In this document: positions 6,311 to 15,178 of the stretch, in pieces
How positions within the stretch are numbered: position 1 is the stretch's first letter
Layout: each line of letters begins with the position of its first letter
Origin: Candidatus Latescibacterota bacterium
GTDB lineage: Bacteria > Latescibacterota > UBA2968
DNA length: 37,798 nt
Assembly: GCA_021295695.1 (NCBI GenBank)
Contig: JAGWBW010000005.1
Coordinates: forward strand, 1 to 37,798
Direction: 5' to 3'
Notes under the pieces: model-generated
The model's input: the letters and a program-made list of their open reading frames with translations, nothing else
Databases searched by the model: none
Told to the model about the DNA's origin: nothing
Program-made: the position numbers and the translations under genes

Positions 6311-8392
6311 GTGACTTCAAAAACAGCAAAACTAAAAAAAGAAATCGGCTTACTCGGTGTTTATGCAATCGCGACGGGCACAACCTTGAGCGCGGGATTT
6401 TTTTTATTGCCGGGGCTGGCTGCCGAACAGGCCGGTGCGGCCATTGTGCTGGCCTATATCGTCGCTGCTACGCCACTCGTACCGGCGATGTTCAGCATTA
6501 TTGAACTGGCAACAGCGATGCCCCGTGCGGGTGGCGTGTATTATTTTTTAGACCGGTCACTCGGACCGTGGATGGGCACGCTCGGAGGCATTGGCACATG
6601 GCTGGCATTGGTATTAAAAGTATCATTCGCACTCGTGGGCATGGGGGCGTATATCGCGCTTTATATACCCGAGTTGCCAATGATCCCCGTGGCGGTCGCA
6701 ATTGCGGTTGGCCTGGGCATACTGAATCTGTTGGGCGCGCAGAAAAGCGGTGGATTTCAGATGGCACTGGTGCTGGGTTTGTTGATGATCCTGGGGATAT
6801 TTATCGGAGGAGGCGTGCCCAATATTGAACGCACGCGATTGACCGCGATATTCGAAGTAGATACCCAGACGATTTTATCCACAGCAGGCCTGGTCTATAT
6901 CAGTTATATCGGCGTGACAACCGTAGCGAGTTTATCAGAAGAAGTAAAACATCCCGAACGCAATTTGCCTCTGGGTGTCATCTTTTCGTTGATTACGGCG
7001 ATTCTGGTATATGCTTTGGGCACGAGTGTCATGGTCGGTGTATTGCCGCTCGAGCAGTTGGTAGGCAATTTAACCCCCGCCGCCTCAGCGGCCAAAGCCG
7101 TATTTGGCGATTGGGGTGCCATAACCATCTCTGTCGCTGCCCTTCTCGCCTTTACATCGGTCGCCAATGCCGGAATGCTTTCGGCTTCTCGCTTTCCCCT
7201 GGCAATGAGCCGAGACCACATGATGCCGAGACTTTTTCAGCATTTGAATGCAAAAGGCGCACCCGTTCAAGGGGTATTGGCGACCATGGGCGTCATTGTT
7301 TTGATCCTCATCTTTCTCGACCCAACCAAAATTGCCAAATTGGCCAGCGCATTCCAATTATTGATGTTCGCTCTGGTGTGTCTCGCCGTAATTGTCATGC
7401 GCGAAAGTGGGTTGGATTCCTACGATTCGGGATATCATTCACCGCTGTACCCCTATATGCAGTTATTCGGCATAGTATCTTCGTGTACATTAATTGTCCA
7501 GATGGGCTGGTTATCATCCCTATTTTCTGCCGCGCTGATCCTGCTGGGAACGATTTGGTACTTTAAATTTGCCCGCGACAAAGTCAACCGAGACGGTGCG
7601 ATTTACCACATGTTTGAACGCTGGGGACAAAGGCGGTACACCGGACTGGATGCTGAACTGCGGGGCATCCTGAAGGAAAAGGGACTGCGCGACGAAGACC
7701 CCTTCGACGAGGTCGCGGCGCGAAGTCTGGTCATCGATCTGGATCGCCCGGCCGAATTTGAGGATATAGTTCGGAAGGTATCGAAATGGTTATCAAATCG
7801 TGTACCACATACCGTAGATGAAATCGAAAAACAATTGCTGGACCGCACACATATTGGCTCGACACCCGTGACACACGGCGTGGGATTGCCACATCTGCGA
7901 ATTGACGGAATTGAACACTGCGAAATGGTCCTGGTGCGATCACTGCCGGGTATTCACATCCAGTTTACAGATCCACTGACCGGGCACGAGGTAGAAACGC
8001 AGCTAACCGCGATCTTTTTCTTATTCAGCCCAGAGCACGACCCCTCACAACACCTGCGTATTCTGGCACAAATTGCGCGGCGTGCAGACGATGAGAACTT
8101 CTTGCGCGAATGGCACGCCGCCAGCGATGAAGCCGAGTTAAAAGAAGTCCTGTTGCGCGACGAAGCCTTTTTATTGTTGACATTGCGCCGCGATCACGCA
8201 ACCACAGACCTCATTGGTAGCGCGCTACGCGAGACAAATTTTCCAGAAGGCTGTCTCGTGGCGATGTTACGGCGCGGGGGGCGCATGGTGATTCCCCGCG
8301 GCGATACCGTACTGCAAGAAAATGATCGATTGACAATTTTGGGAAACAGCAAGGGATTGCGCAGCCTCGAAACGCGATTTGGCGAGCGGTAA
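6311..8392 (+). CDS. APC-superfamily permease fused to PTS EIIA and RCK-C (TrkA-C) domains
   Basis: A 693-residue three-module protein with a GTG start behind AGGAAA. Residues 1 to about 430 form a 12-helix amino acid/polyamine/organocation permease, with helix 1 GTTLSAGFFLLPG, MPRAGGVYYFLDRSLGP, YIGVTTVASLSEEVKHPERNLP and FTSVANAGMLSASRFP. Residues about 460-610 look like a fructose/mannitol-type EIIA domain. GVGLPHLR places the phospho-acceptor histidine at His528, followed by FLFSPEHDPSQHLRILAQIA. Residues about 624-690 are an RCK-C/TrkA-C ligand-binding domain (GCLVAMLRRGGRMVIPRGDTVLQENDRLTILG). The tail suggests control by PTS phosphorylation and by a small ligand. The substrate is unknown; amino acids are the usual APC cargo. 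It converges on the purF-like gene with 15 bases between. Confidence 0.85.
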   Translation: MTSKTAKLKKEIGLLGVYAIATGTTLSAGFFLLPGLAAEQAGAAIVLAYIVAATPLVPAMFSIIELATAMPRAGGVYYFLDRSLGPWMGTLGGIGTWLALVLKVSFALVGMGAYIALYIPELPMIPVAVAIAVGLGILNLLGAQKSGGFQMALVLGLLMILGIFIGGGVPNIERTRLTAIFEVDTQTILSTAGLVYISYIGVTTVASLSEEVKHPERNLPLGVIFSLITAILVYALGTSVMVGVLPLEQLVGNLTPAASAAKAVFGDWGAITISVAALLAFTSVANAGMLSASRFPLAMSRDHMMPRLFQHLNAKGAPVQGVLATMGVIVLILIFLDPTKIAKLASAFQLLMFALVCLAVIVMRESGLDSYDSGYHSPLYPYMQLFGIVSSCTLIVQMGWLSSLFSAALILLGTIWYFKFARDKVNRDGAIYHMFERWGQRRYTGLDAELRGILKEKGLRDEDPFDEVAARSLVIDLDRPAEFEDIVRKVSKWLSNRVPHTVDEIEKQLLDRTHIGSTPVTHGVGLPHLRIDGIEHCEMVLVRSLPGIHIQFTDPLTGHEVETQLTAIFFLFSPEHDPSQHLRILAQIARRADDENFLREWHAASDEAELKEVLLRDEAFLLLTLRRDHATTDLIGSALRETNFPEGCLVAMLRRGGRMVIPRGDTVLQENDRLTILGNSKGLRSLETRFGER

Positions 8393-8407
8393 GTCTCTGC
8401 AACACGA

Positions 8408-9958
8408 TCATCTATAGGGACGATCAACAGCCCTGGGGTGTTTGCGAGCCTCGCGCATGAGGCGATTGCCCCAGGTTGTGGGATATTTGCCCGTGACACA
8501 CCCCAGGCACAGGGTATCTGTGTCACACCCAATGCTGGAACCCAGATCGGGAACATCGAGGTACCTCAGGCTATCGACATTGAGTTCGATAGCCATTTTT
8601 TTTAACGTTTGGTCGCTGGGCAAACCGCGGTATCGCACGGGAACGTGTTCGGGGGCAAAAAGTTCGTCCAGGGTGGACATATCAATGCCGTAAAAACACG
8701 GCGCAACAATAGGTGGACAAGCCACGCGCACATGAACTTCGGTCGCACCGCCGATATCGCGCACCTGATGGGCAAGAGTGCGAATCGTGAGGGAGCGCAC
8801 AATAGAGTCCTCGACAAGAAAAACGCGCTTGCCCGATAAAACAGAGGCCAGTGCCGTGTATTTGCTCTTGGCACTCTGCGAGCGAGTAGTTTTGGGCTGG
8901 ATAAAAGTACGCCCCACATAGCGATTGCGGATCACGCCTTCCATGCAGGGCATATTCAGGTGGTGGGCATAGGCATCGGCTGCAGCTTTGGCCGTATCGG
9001 GAACAGGCACAACCACACACGAATCGTCGATTTCCTGGCTTTCTTTCTCGGCCAAAATACGACCGGCATCAGCGCGAGAAGTATAAACGCTGAGGCCGTC
9101 AATTTCACTGGCAACATTAGAAAAATAGACCCATTCAAAAAAGCAGCGGGCTGTTTTTTTTGATTCCGTATAGCGCGCAACGCGCAAATCGCCATTTTCG
9201 ACGATCACCATTTCGCCGGGTTCGAGCCATTTGATATCGCTAAAACCGAGATTGGAAAGGGCGGTTGATTCATTGGCAGCGGCAAAGAGGCGGCCCTTGA
9301 CCCCCCAGCACATAGGATGCAACCCGAGCGGATCGCGCGAGACGAACATGCGCCCCGATGCATCGAGAAATGCGATATTATAAGCACCATCAAAATCGCG
9401 GGAAAGCGAGCGCATCACAGCGGCCAGATCGGGTGGATTTTCACCCTTCAACCGATACGCCAGAGTATGCATGATAATTTCGGTATCGATATTGAGGGTA
9501 AAGTGATACCCCTGCTTGGACAACAGGCGTTCGCGCAACAGCGTGTAATTGGCAAGGTTGCCATTAAAAGCCAGGCTAAACCATTTCCAGATACGCCCGT
9601 GCTGCCGTTCAAAAGGCTGTGCGTAGCGCACATCGTCTTCGCCACTGGTGGCATAGCGCGTGTGTCCAATCGCAGCTATCCCCGCATATTGGTTGATAAT
9701 GGACTGATATTTGCCAGGATGCGACATGCGGAAGGCTTCGGTAACGCCGCCCAGGTCTTTGAAGGTGCGTAAAATGTGATCGCGATCGGGATGATAAGAG
9801 CAATACCCTGCGGCGAGTTGTCCCCTGTTTTGAAGATCGAGCAACATACCCGGCATAAGTGCTGCAACATTTTCAAAATCATCGGCATCGGCATTGCCGT
9901 TTTCTTTCAGCCAGTAGAGGGCTGCCACGCCGCATTCGTGACCAATATCTTCGCTCAT
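8408..9958 (-). CDS. purF: amidophosphoribosyltransferase (PurF-like), last gene of the aromatic supra-operon
   Basis: A 516-residue two-domain enzyme. The N-terminal Ntn-hydrolase glutaminase follows a short propeptide (MSEDIGHE, then the candidate nucleophile Cys9 in ECGVAALYW). LQNRGQLAAGY, IGHTRYATSG, FNGNLANY and DPLGLHP are conserved family motifs. The C-terminal phosphoribosyltransferase carries VFLVEDSIVRSLT; the usual PRPP loop is VDDSIVRGTT, so the first Asp is Glu and the GT pair is SL. CDTDTLCLGCVTGKYPTT resembles the iron-sulfur cysteine tail of the Bacillus-type enzyme. Such enzymes make 5-phosphoribosylamine from PRPP and glutamine, the first step of purine synthesis. It starts 9 bases after aroB behind TAGGAGA. 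No other purine gene is nearby, so a paralogue with altered PRPP use cannot be excluded. Confidence 0.85.
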   Translation of the reverse strand: MSEDIGHECGVAALYWLKENGNADADDFENVAALMPGMLLDLQNRGQLAAGYCSYHPDRDHILRTFKDLGGVTEAFRMSHPGKYQSIINQYAGIAAIGHTRYATSGEDDVRYAQPFERQHGRIWKWFSLAFNGNLANYTLLRERLLSKQGYHFTLNIDTEIIMHTLAYRLKGENPPDLAAVMRSLSRDFDGAYNIAFLDASGRMFVSRDPLGLHPMCWGVKGRLFAAANESTALSNLGFSDIKWLEPGEMVIVENGDLRVARYTESKKTARCFFEWVYFSNVASEIDGLSVYTSRADAGRILAEKESQEIDDSCVVVPVPDTAKAAADAYAHHLNMPCMEGVIRNRYVGRTFIQPKTTRSQSAKSKYTALASVLSGKRVFLVEDSIVRSLTIRTLAHQVRDIGGATEVHVRVACPPIVAPCFYGIDMSTLDELFAPEHVPVRYRGLPSDQTLKKMAIELNVDSLRYLDVPDLGSSIGCDTDTLCLGCVTGKYPTTWGNRLMREARKHPRAVDRPYR

Positions 9959-9967
9959 AAAAATCTC

Positions 9968-11071
9968 CTATCCCAATGCCTGATTCTGCATATACTGAAT
10001 CCCCGCAACGATTTCTTCGCGCGTCACATCATCTCGCGGCACAATTTTTCCGATCTGCTCGGGCAATACAAATCGGATAATACCATCCCGTGCTTTCTTA
10101 TCGCTCATCATCCGCGCCAACACCTCATCGACCTTCAAATCCGGCACACCTTTGGGAATGCCCAGACGGGTAATAAGTGCATTTTGCCGCTCAAATGCAT
10201 CCTGCGACCACATCCCCTTTTGCACAGCGATATACCCTGCGGCCAGCATCCCCAAACACACTGCCTCACCGTGTTTATAATAGTCGTAATGCGTCACCAC
10301 TTCCAGCGCGTGTCCCACCGTATGGCCATAATTCAAAATTTCGCGCAACCCCTTCTCAGTTTCATCAGCAGCCACAACCCCAGCCTTGATGCGACACTGT
10401 TGGGCAACAAGCCAATTGATCTGATCCGCAGACAGGCTTAAATTTGCGGCACCTTCAATATGCTCTTCCAAAAACGCCACCAGACCGGGATCGCGTATAA
10501 TCCCGTGCTTGATCACCTCTGCCATACCCGCTCGCACTTCGCGTTTAGGTAAAGTATCGAGTGTAGCCGTATCGATCAACACCAACTTTGGCTGGTGAAA
10601 AGCGCCGATCATGTTCTTTCCCAAAACGTGATCCACAGCTGTTTTGCCCCCCACACTCGCATCAACCTGCGCTTCCAGCGTCGTGGGCACCTGCACAAAA
10701 TCAACCCCCCTCAAATACGTCGCAGCGACAAAACCTCCCATATCGCCAACCACACCGCCGCCCAATGTCACAATACAGGATTTCCTATCCAATCCCGCCG
10801 CGATCAAATCGCCGTAGATCTGCACAGCCGTCTCAAGCGTCTTGTATTGCTCCCCATCGGGCACAGTTACGACCACAACCTTCACACCGGCACGCGAGAG
10901 ACTTTGCTGAACTGTATCGAGATAGAGCGCGGCAACTGCCGGATTGGTCACAATCGCCGCTGTTTCTCCCAACCCGCGTGCCGCATACAAATCGCCCAAA
11001 CCGCGCAAACAATCGCGACCGATCAAAATATCGTAACTTCGATCACCTAAATCAACCGTTACCGTTTCCAT
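9968..11071 (-). CDS. aroB: 3-dehydroquinate synthase
   Basis: This enzyme converts DAHP to 3-dehydroquinate with NAD and a divalent metal, the second shikimate step. The 367 residues from METVTVDLGDRSYDI show TVPDGEQYKTLETA, LGGGVVGDMGGFVAATYLRG, VPTTLEAQVDASVGGKTAVD, NMIGAFHQP, the metal-ligand region AEVIKHG, and LNYGHTVGHALE. The ATG at 11071 is chosen because AAGGAAGG lies just upstream and because a longer frame (to 11134) would run into the toxin gene. Gaps are 14 bases to the toxin gene and 9 bases to the purF-like gene. Length and motifs are normal. Confidence 0.97.
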   Translation of the reverse strand: METVTVDLGDRSYDILIGRDCLRGLGDLYAARGLGETAAIVTNPAVAALYLDTVQQSLSRAGVKVVVVTVPDGEQYKTLETAVQIYGDLIAAGLDRKSCIVTLGGGVVGDMGGFVAATYLRGVDFVQVPTTLEAQVDASVGGKTAVDHVLGKNMIGAFHQPKLVLIDTATLDTLPKREVRAGMAEVIKHGIIRDPGLVAFLEEHIEGAANLSLSADQINWLVAQQCRIKAGVVAADETEKGLREILNYGHTVGHALEVVTHYDYYKHGEAVCLGMLAAGYIAVQKGMWSQDAFERQNALITRLGIPKGVPDLKVDEVLARMMSDKKARDGIIRFVLPEQIGKIVPRDDVTREEIVAGIQYMQNQALG

Positions 11072-11085
11072 CACACCTTCCTTGG

Positions 11086-11361
11086 CTACGGAAATATCCT
11101 GTAAATATCTCTTCGATGAGCAATACGTTGGCATATAATCACCCTGTTTTCTCGTTCAACCGTGATCCCTATACGATAATTGCCAATGCGGATCTTATAT
11201 TTGTCTCGATATCCCTTCATGCTTTCGATATATCCTAATTGAAAGGGATTAGTTGAAGAAAGTTGATGAAATACAATGGCTTCTGCTCGTTTTTGAATAT
11301 GTTTGGGGAGGCGTGCCAGTTCCCTCAAAAATCTCTCCGTATAATCAACTCTCCAGTTCAT
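11086..11361 (-). CDS. RelE/ParE-family type II toxin
   Basis: A 91-residue basic protein with the RelE/StbE layout: an opening WRVDYTERFLRELARLPKHIQKR helix pair, then the beta-sheet segment MKGYRDKYKIRIGNYRIGI, and the tail IAHRRDIYRIFP. RelE relatives cleave mRNA on the ribosome and ParE relatives poison gyrase; sequence alone does not decide which. Its start overlaps the upstream antitoxin by 17 bases, and it has no strong ribosome site of its own, so translation is probably coupled. The pair is inserted between aroK and aroB without breaking either gene. Confidence 0.85.
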   Translation of the reverse strand: MNWRVDYTERFLRELARLPKHIQKRAEAIVFHQLSSTNPFQLGYIESMKGYRDKYKIRIGNYRIGITVERENRVIICQRIAHRRDIYRIFP

Positions 11362-11554
11362 TTTTCAGTGACCGATAGTGTTGGTATGCTTCTTCTCCTG
11401 TGAGACAAGGCTCATCTTGGACTTCATCCATCAGGCGTGAGAGACCATAATTTTCAATGATCTCTTCGATGCGCTCAAATTCCGCAAGCGGAATCTGCAC
11501 AGCGATTGGATTTTGGTTTTCGTCGAGAACGTAATTTTTGTGTATTTCCAACAT
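11345..11554 (-). CDS. antitoxin partner of the RelE/ParE-type toxin
   Basis: A 69-residue acidic protein that begins MLEIHKNYVLDENQNPIAVQ and continues with IPLAEFERIEEIIENYGLS and a glutamate-rich C-terminal helix. The N-terminal beta-strand 'NYVLDENQNPIAVQIPL' followed by an EEIIENYGL helix is the pattern of Phd/YefM- or RelB-like antitoxins, which bind DNA with the N-terminus and the toxin with the C-terminus. The ATG at 11554 is chosen over one at 11575 (which overlaps the aroK stop) because of a GAGGAGG site 4 bases upstream. The exact antitoxin family is uncertain, and its role is inferred from position and size. Confidence 0.8.
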   Translation of the reverse strand: MLEIHKNYVLDENQNPIAVQIPLAEFERIEEIIENYGLSRLMDEVQDEPCLTGEEAYQHYRSLKNELES

Positions 11555-11571
11555 TTTTACCTCCTCATTGT

Positions 11572-12132
11572 TCATTCCTGTTTATCAGTGGTTCCAAAAA
11601 CACTCTGTAATTCAATTAATGCTGTCTCAGCCGTGTCTTCGGGTGTGTGATCATTTGCCGAAGTCGCAAACGCATCTGCACGCGCATAAAAACGCTCTCG
11701 CTCTGCCATCATCTCTTCAATTTTGTTTTTCAAACCCTCATCGTCCAGCCCGGCCAGCAAGGGCCTTTCATCGCGCTTGCGACTGACCCGTTCAAAAATC
11801 GTATCGACAGAAGCCCGAAAGCACAAACACACGCCGGTTTTGCGAATGACCGCCCAATTCCGCTCCTGAGTAATGGCACCACCGCCGAGAGAAATGATCA
11901 CATTGCCCATCTTCGATGCTTCGATAACCGCTTGGTGTTCCAACTGCCGAAATGCGGTTTCACCGTCTTGTTCAAAAATCTCGGGAATAGTTTTTCCAGC
12001 AGCATCGACCACCAATTCATCTGTATCGACAAAGGTCCGCTTCAGCCATCCGGCCAAAATGCGCCCGACTCTGGTTTTTCCCGTTGCCATAAAACCGGTG
12101 AGGAATATGGGTTTATCAGGTAGATCAAACAC
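11572..12132 (-). CDS. aroK: shikimate kinase
   Basis: This 186-residue P-loop kinase phosphorylates shikimate at the 3-hydroxyl. The Walker A is GFMATGKT; the shikimate site is VDTDELV; FRQLEHQAV and SLGGGAI follow, with the lid arginine region KRDERPLLAG. The start is GTG behind GGAAGAG, 22 bases after argS. The C-terminus is slightly longer than usual and ends just before the antitoxin gene. It belongs to the shikimate part of the operon with aroB and aroE. Confidence 0.95.
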   Translation of the reverse strand: MFDLPDKPIFLTGFMATGKTRVGRILAGWLKRTFVDTDELVVDAAGKTIPEIFEQDGETAFRQLEHQAVIEASKMGNVIISLGGGAITQERNWAVIRKTGVCLCFRASVDTIFERVSRKRDERPLLAGLDDEGLKNKIEEMMAERERFYARADAFATSANDHTPEDTAETALIELQSVFGTTDKQE

Positions 12133-12154
12133 AGTGCTCTTCCACGATACAGTA

Positions 12155-13861
12155 TCACATCTGTTCTGGCGCTTTCATCCCCAACAAACTCAGGCCCGAT
12201 GCCAGCACTGTCTTAATCGCATAAACCAGTGCAACGCGGGCAGTTGTCAAATCCGCTTGTTCAGAAATAACCTGATGGGCATTGTAAAATCGATTGGCGA
12301 CCGTACACAATTCAATCATAAGCGTTGTCACCACAGAGGGTTCGCATTCATCCGCAGCCTTTTGAATCTGCCCTGGAAATCGCGCAAGACATTTGACCAC
12401 TTCAATAGCTTCTGGCTCATTTAACAACGCAAAGTCGATATCCCTCGGCGGCAAAATGCCGTCATAACGCCGCAACACGCTGCAATATCGCGCATGGGTA
12501 TATTGCAGATAGGGACCGGTTTCGCCGTTGAAATTTAGAACCTCGTCCCAATCAAACACAATATCGCGCGTCCGTTTGGAATCCAGATCTGCAAAAATAA
12601 TCGCACCAATGCCCACATCTCGTGCAATCTGCTCGCCATTTGGCAAATCCGGATTTTTATCGGCAATAATTTTTCGCGTCAACTCAATCGCGCGATTCAG
12701 CACATCTTCTAAAAAAACCACATTGCCCCTGCGCGTTGAGGCCCCACTGCCATCTTTGAATCGCAACCGCCCAAATTGCACATGCGCGCATTTTTCCCGC
12801 CAGTCGTATTCCATCAATTCCAACACCTGAAACAACTGGCGAAAATACAGCGATTGCGCCACATCCACCACATAGAGCAATTTTTCAAAGCGATATGTTT
12901 CCCACCGATACTCCAGCGCGGCCAAATCGCGCGTGCCGTACAATGTCGCATCGTCGCTTCGCAATGCGATCAAAGGTGGCATATCCCATTTTTCCAAATC
13001 CACAATAGTCGCGCCGTCGCTCTCGGTTAGCAAACCCTTTGCCCGCAATCGATCCAGTGTCGCGGGCATCTTATTCTGATAAAAACTCTCTCCAGCAATC
13101 GACTCAAATCCAATGTCCAGCATATCGTAAACGCGATCAAACTCCTTAAAACTCACATCCACACACACCTGCCACATCCGCACGGCTTCTTCATCGCCGT
13201 CTTCAAGGCGGCGAAACCAATCGCGGGCTTCTTGTTCGAGTTTGGGGTTGTCTTCAATCTCTTCGTTAATGCGAACATAGAGTTCCAGCAACTTCTGAAT
13301 GGTAATATCCGCCGTCAATTCGCCCTCACCCCAGTAATTCCACGCCAGAATCAATTTCGCAAACTGAGACCCCCAATCGCCCAGATGATTCACCCCAACT
13401 ACTTCGTAGCCCAACGCCCGATAAATATTTCTCAAGGCATTGCCAATAACCGTTGACCGCAGATGGTGAATGCCAAATGGTTTGGCAATATTGGGATGCG
13501 AAAAATCGATCACAACCGTCTTTCCAACACCCTGATCTCCGCGCCCGTAATCCACGCTCCGTTCGAGGATCGCAGACAGTGTCTCCCCGACCAAATTGGC
13601 CTTTGAAACAAAAAAGTTGAGATAGGGACCTGCTGGACGCACCTCGGCTATATGGTCTCCCGTTGCAATTTGTGCAGATAGGTCTTCGGCAATCAAATGG
13701 GGTGCTTTGCGAAAAATTTTAGATAGAGCAAAACACGGCAAAGCGTAATCGCCCATCTCGGGTTTTGGCGGCGTTTCGATCAGCGCCTTCACATCGCCAC
13801 AAGACATCTCGGTCGCTTTTGACACCTGCAATACAATTTCATCGACAAAAGGATTTACCAC
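12155..13861 (-). CDS. argS: arginyl-tRNA synthetase
   Basis: A class I aminoacyl-tRNA synthetase of 568 residues. It opens with VNPFVDEIVLQVSKA (the N-terminal Add1 domain) and has the catalytic FSHPNIAKPFGIHHLRST, LGDWGSQFAKLI and LYGTRDLAALEYR motifs. The KMSKS counterpart is ASTRRGN, where many ArgRS proteins have MSTRKGN. A DALR anticodon-binding domain forms the last 110 residues, with NFNGETGPYLQYTHARY at its boundary. The GTG at 13861 is chosen because TTGGAGG lies just upstream; a longer frame from 13882 would have no such site. Its place between menG/ubiE and aroK puts an arginine synthetase in an aromatic operon with no evident metabolic link. Confidence 0.95.
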   Translation of the reverse strand: MVNPFVDEIVLQVSKATEMSCGDVKALIETPPKPEMGDYALPCFALSKIFRKAPHLIAEDLSAQIATGDHIAEVRPAGPYLNFFVSKANLVGETLSAILERSVDYGRGDQGVGKTVVIDFSHPNIAKPFGIHHLRSTVIGNALRNIYRALGYEVVGVNHLGDWGSQFAKLILAWNYWGEGELTADITIQKLLELYVRINEEIEDNPKLEQEARDWFRRLEDGDEEAVRMWQVCVDVSFKEFDRVYDMLDIGFESIAGESFYQNKMPATLDRLRAKGLLTESDGATIVDLEKWDMPPLIALRSDDATLYGTRDLAALEYRWETYRFEKLLYVVDVAQSLYFRQLFQVLELMEYDWREKCAHVQFGRLRFKDGSGASTRRGNVVFLEDVLNRAIELTRKIIADKNPDLPNGEQIARDVGIGAIIFADLDSKRTRDIVFDWDEVLNFNGETGPYLQYTHARYCSVLRRYDGILPPRDIDFALLNEPEAIEVVKCLARFPGQIQKAADECEPSVVTTLMIELCTVANRFYNAHQVISEQADLTTARVALVYAIKTVLASGLSLLGMKAPEQM

Positions 13862-13903
13862 AAAATACCTCCAATAGCTCAAGGACCTCTTCTCCGGCCC
13901 TCC

Positions 13904-14368
13904 CTATTTCAAAATATCTAAATCCAAAATTTTCTGCACATCTGGCTTCACCTGAGCAGGTACGCGAAACCGATAGCTTTTTCGTTGAGAAATGAGTACC
14001 AAATCGCGCTCTGTGCGCCATACATATCTCGAAAAACGCTGCCAGGGCATGTAGCGCATGCCCATCAGCAATCCGCGGGCACTCATAGTTACGCGAATAG
14101 TAGCATACGCGATATAAAAAAATTCGAGAGAGAGCAAAAAACCGAACAATTGCGGCACAAATCCCACGCCATCTGAGATCGCAGCCCCCCGAAACAGCAC
14201 AATGCCACCCATCACAATCAAAAGCACATCCCATCGCTTCTGCAAAAAAACCACCACAGGCTCCTGTGTATTGGACACATGCCGTCGCAACCGCCAATAA
14301 GCCACAATAGACGCGCCCAGTAAAATGGGAGCGAGGATCAACACGATTTGTATGAGAGTCAAAGACAT
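13904..14368 (-). CDS. small membrane protein, DUF5673-like
   Basis: A 154-residue protein with an N-terminal helix (LIQIVLILAPILLGASIVAYW), two more hydrophobic stretches (WDVLLIVMGGIVLF, and LFGFLLSLEFFYIAYATI), and a basic cytoplasmic tail of about 50 residues. The tail pattern (RGLLMGMRYMPWQRFSRYVW, then LVLISQRKSYRFRVP) resembles the DUF5673 domain found in bacterial membrane proteins of unknown function; that link is from memory of the pattern, not a search. Its ATG follows the menG/ubiE stop as TAATATG, so translation is probably coupled. No function is proposed. Confidence 0.75.
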   Translation of the reverse strand: MSLTLIQIVLILAPILLGASIVAYWRLRRHVSNTQEPVVVFLQKRWDVLLIVMGGIVLFRGAAISDGVGFVPQLFGFLLSLEFFYIAYATIRVTMSARGLLMGMRYMPWQRFSRYVWRTERDLVLISQRKSYRFRVPAQVKPDVQKILDLDILK

Positions 14369-14369
14369 A

Positions 14370-15137
14370 TTACGATTTCGACGCCAGATAAATAGTTGCA
14401 ATCCCAAAGCTCAATCGAACCGCCTGTATATCGACAAAACCCGCATCGGACAACCGCCGACAAAAATCGGCACCTTCGGGAAAACGCATCACAGATTCGT
14501 ACAAATAGCGGTAGGCATTTGGGTCACGGGAGACCATGTGCCCAATACGAGGCAAAATACGCTGAAAATAAAAATTGTAAAGGCCGCGAAACACAGGGGT
14601 TCGCGGCCTCGAAAATTCCAGCACAGCCACACGCCCACCCACCTTGAGCACGCGACACATCTCACTCAGGGCCGTTTCCAGTTCAGCCACATTGCGAATG
14701 CCAAATCCGATTGTCACACCATCAAATGTCCCCTCACCAAAGGGCAAACACTCCCCTTCGCCACACAGAAACGCGACCGGATTTGCTCGCGACGCATTTT
14801 TTTTTTCGCCCTCGCGCAACATCGGCATTGAAGGATCGACACCAATCACCTGAATATCGCCAGCGCGCTTGCCGCATTCAAACCCCAAATCACCCGTACC
14901 CGTAGCCAGATCCAAAATTCGCCAGTTCGGCCCGGGTTGCAATTGATCAATAGTCTTTTTTCGCCAAACAATATCAATACCCATGCTCAACAGGTGATTG
15001 AGCAAATCGTATCTGCGCGCAATCCCATCAAACATCTGCCGCACAAAAGCGCGCTTAGCTTCAGGTTTGAGCAACACATCGTGCGCAATATCCTCTTTTC
15101 TCGCGCGTTGTGGGCTATGCCTATGTTCACGTTTCAT
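14370..15137 (-). CDS. ubiE: demethylmenaquinone/2-octaprenyl-methoxybenzoquinol methyltransferase
   Basis: A 255-residue SAM-dependent methyltransferase of the UbiE/MenG family, which methylates quinone precursors. Typical motifs are MFDGIARRYDLLNHLLSMGID, the SAM loop LDLATGTGDLGFE, FDGVTIGFGIRNV, and VLEFSRPRTPVFRGLYNFYF. In a lineage with PorV-type proteins the product is more likely menaquinone than ubiquinone, which would link it to chorismate from the same operon. Start choice: the frame opens at TTG 15155, but ATG at 15137 is preferred, with only a weak ribosome site. It lies 57 bases after aroE. Confidence 0.92.
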   Translation of the reverse strand: MKREHRHSPQRARKEDIAHDVLLKPEAKRAFVRQMFDGIARRYDLLNHLLSMGIDIVWRKKTIDQLQPGPNWRILDLATGTGDLGFECGKRAGDIQVIGVDPSMPMLREGEKKNASRANPVAFLCGEGECLPFGEGTFDGVTIGFGIRNVAELETALSEMCRVLKVGGRVAVLEFSRPRTPVFRGLYNFYFQRILPRIGHMVSRDPNAYRYLYESVMRFPEGADFCRRLSDAGFVDIQAVRLSFGIATIYLASKS

Positions 15138-15178
15138 CAGCGTCGAAGCTCGCAATGGTTTTGGGCGGCTGGGACAAC

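Noticed and set aside
8393-8407. Bidirectional terminator between the converging permease and purF-like genes
   Set aside because: The gap is 15 bases and only GATC-type short palindromes are seen near it; no stem with a U tract.
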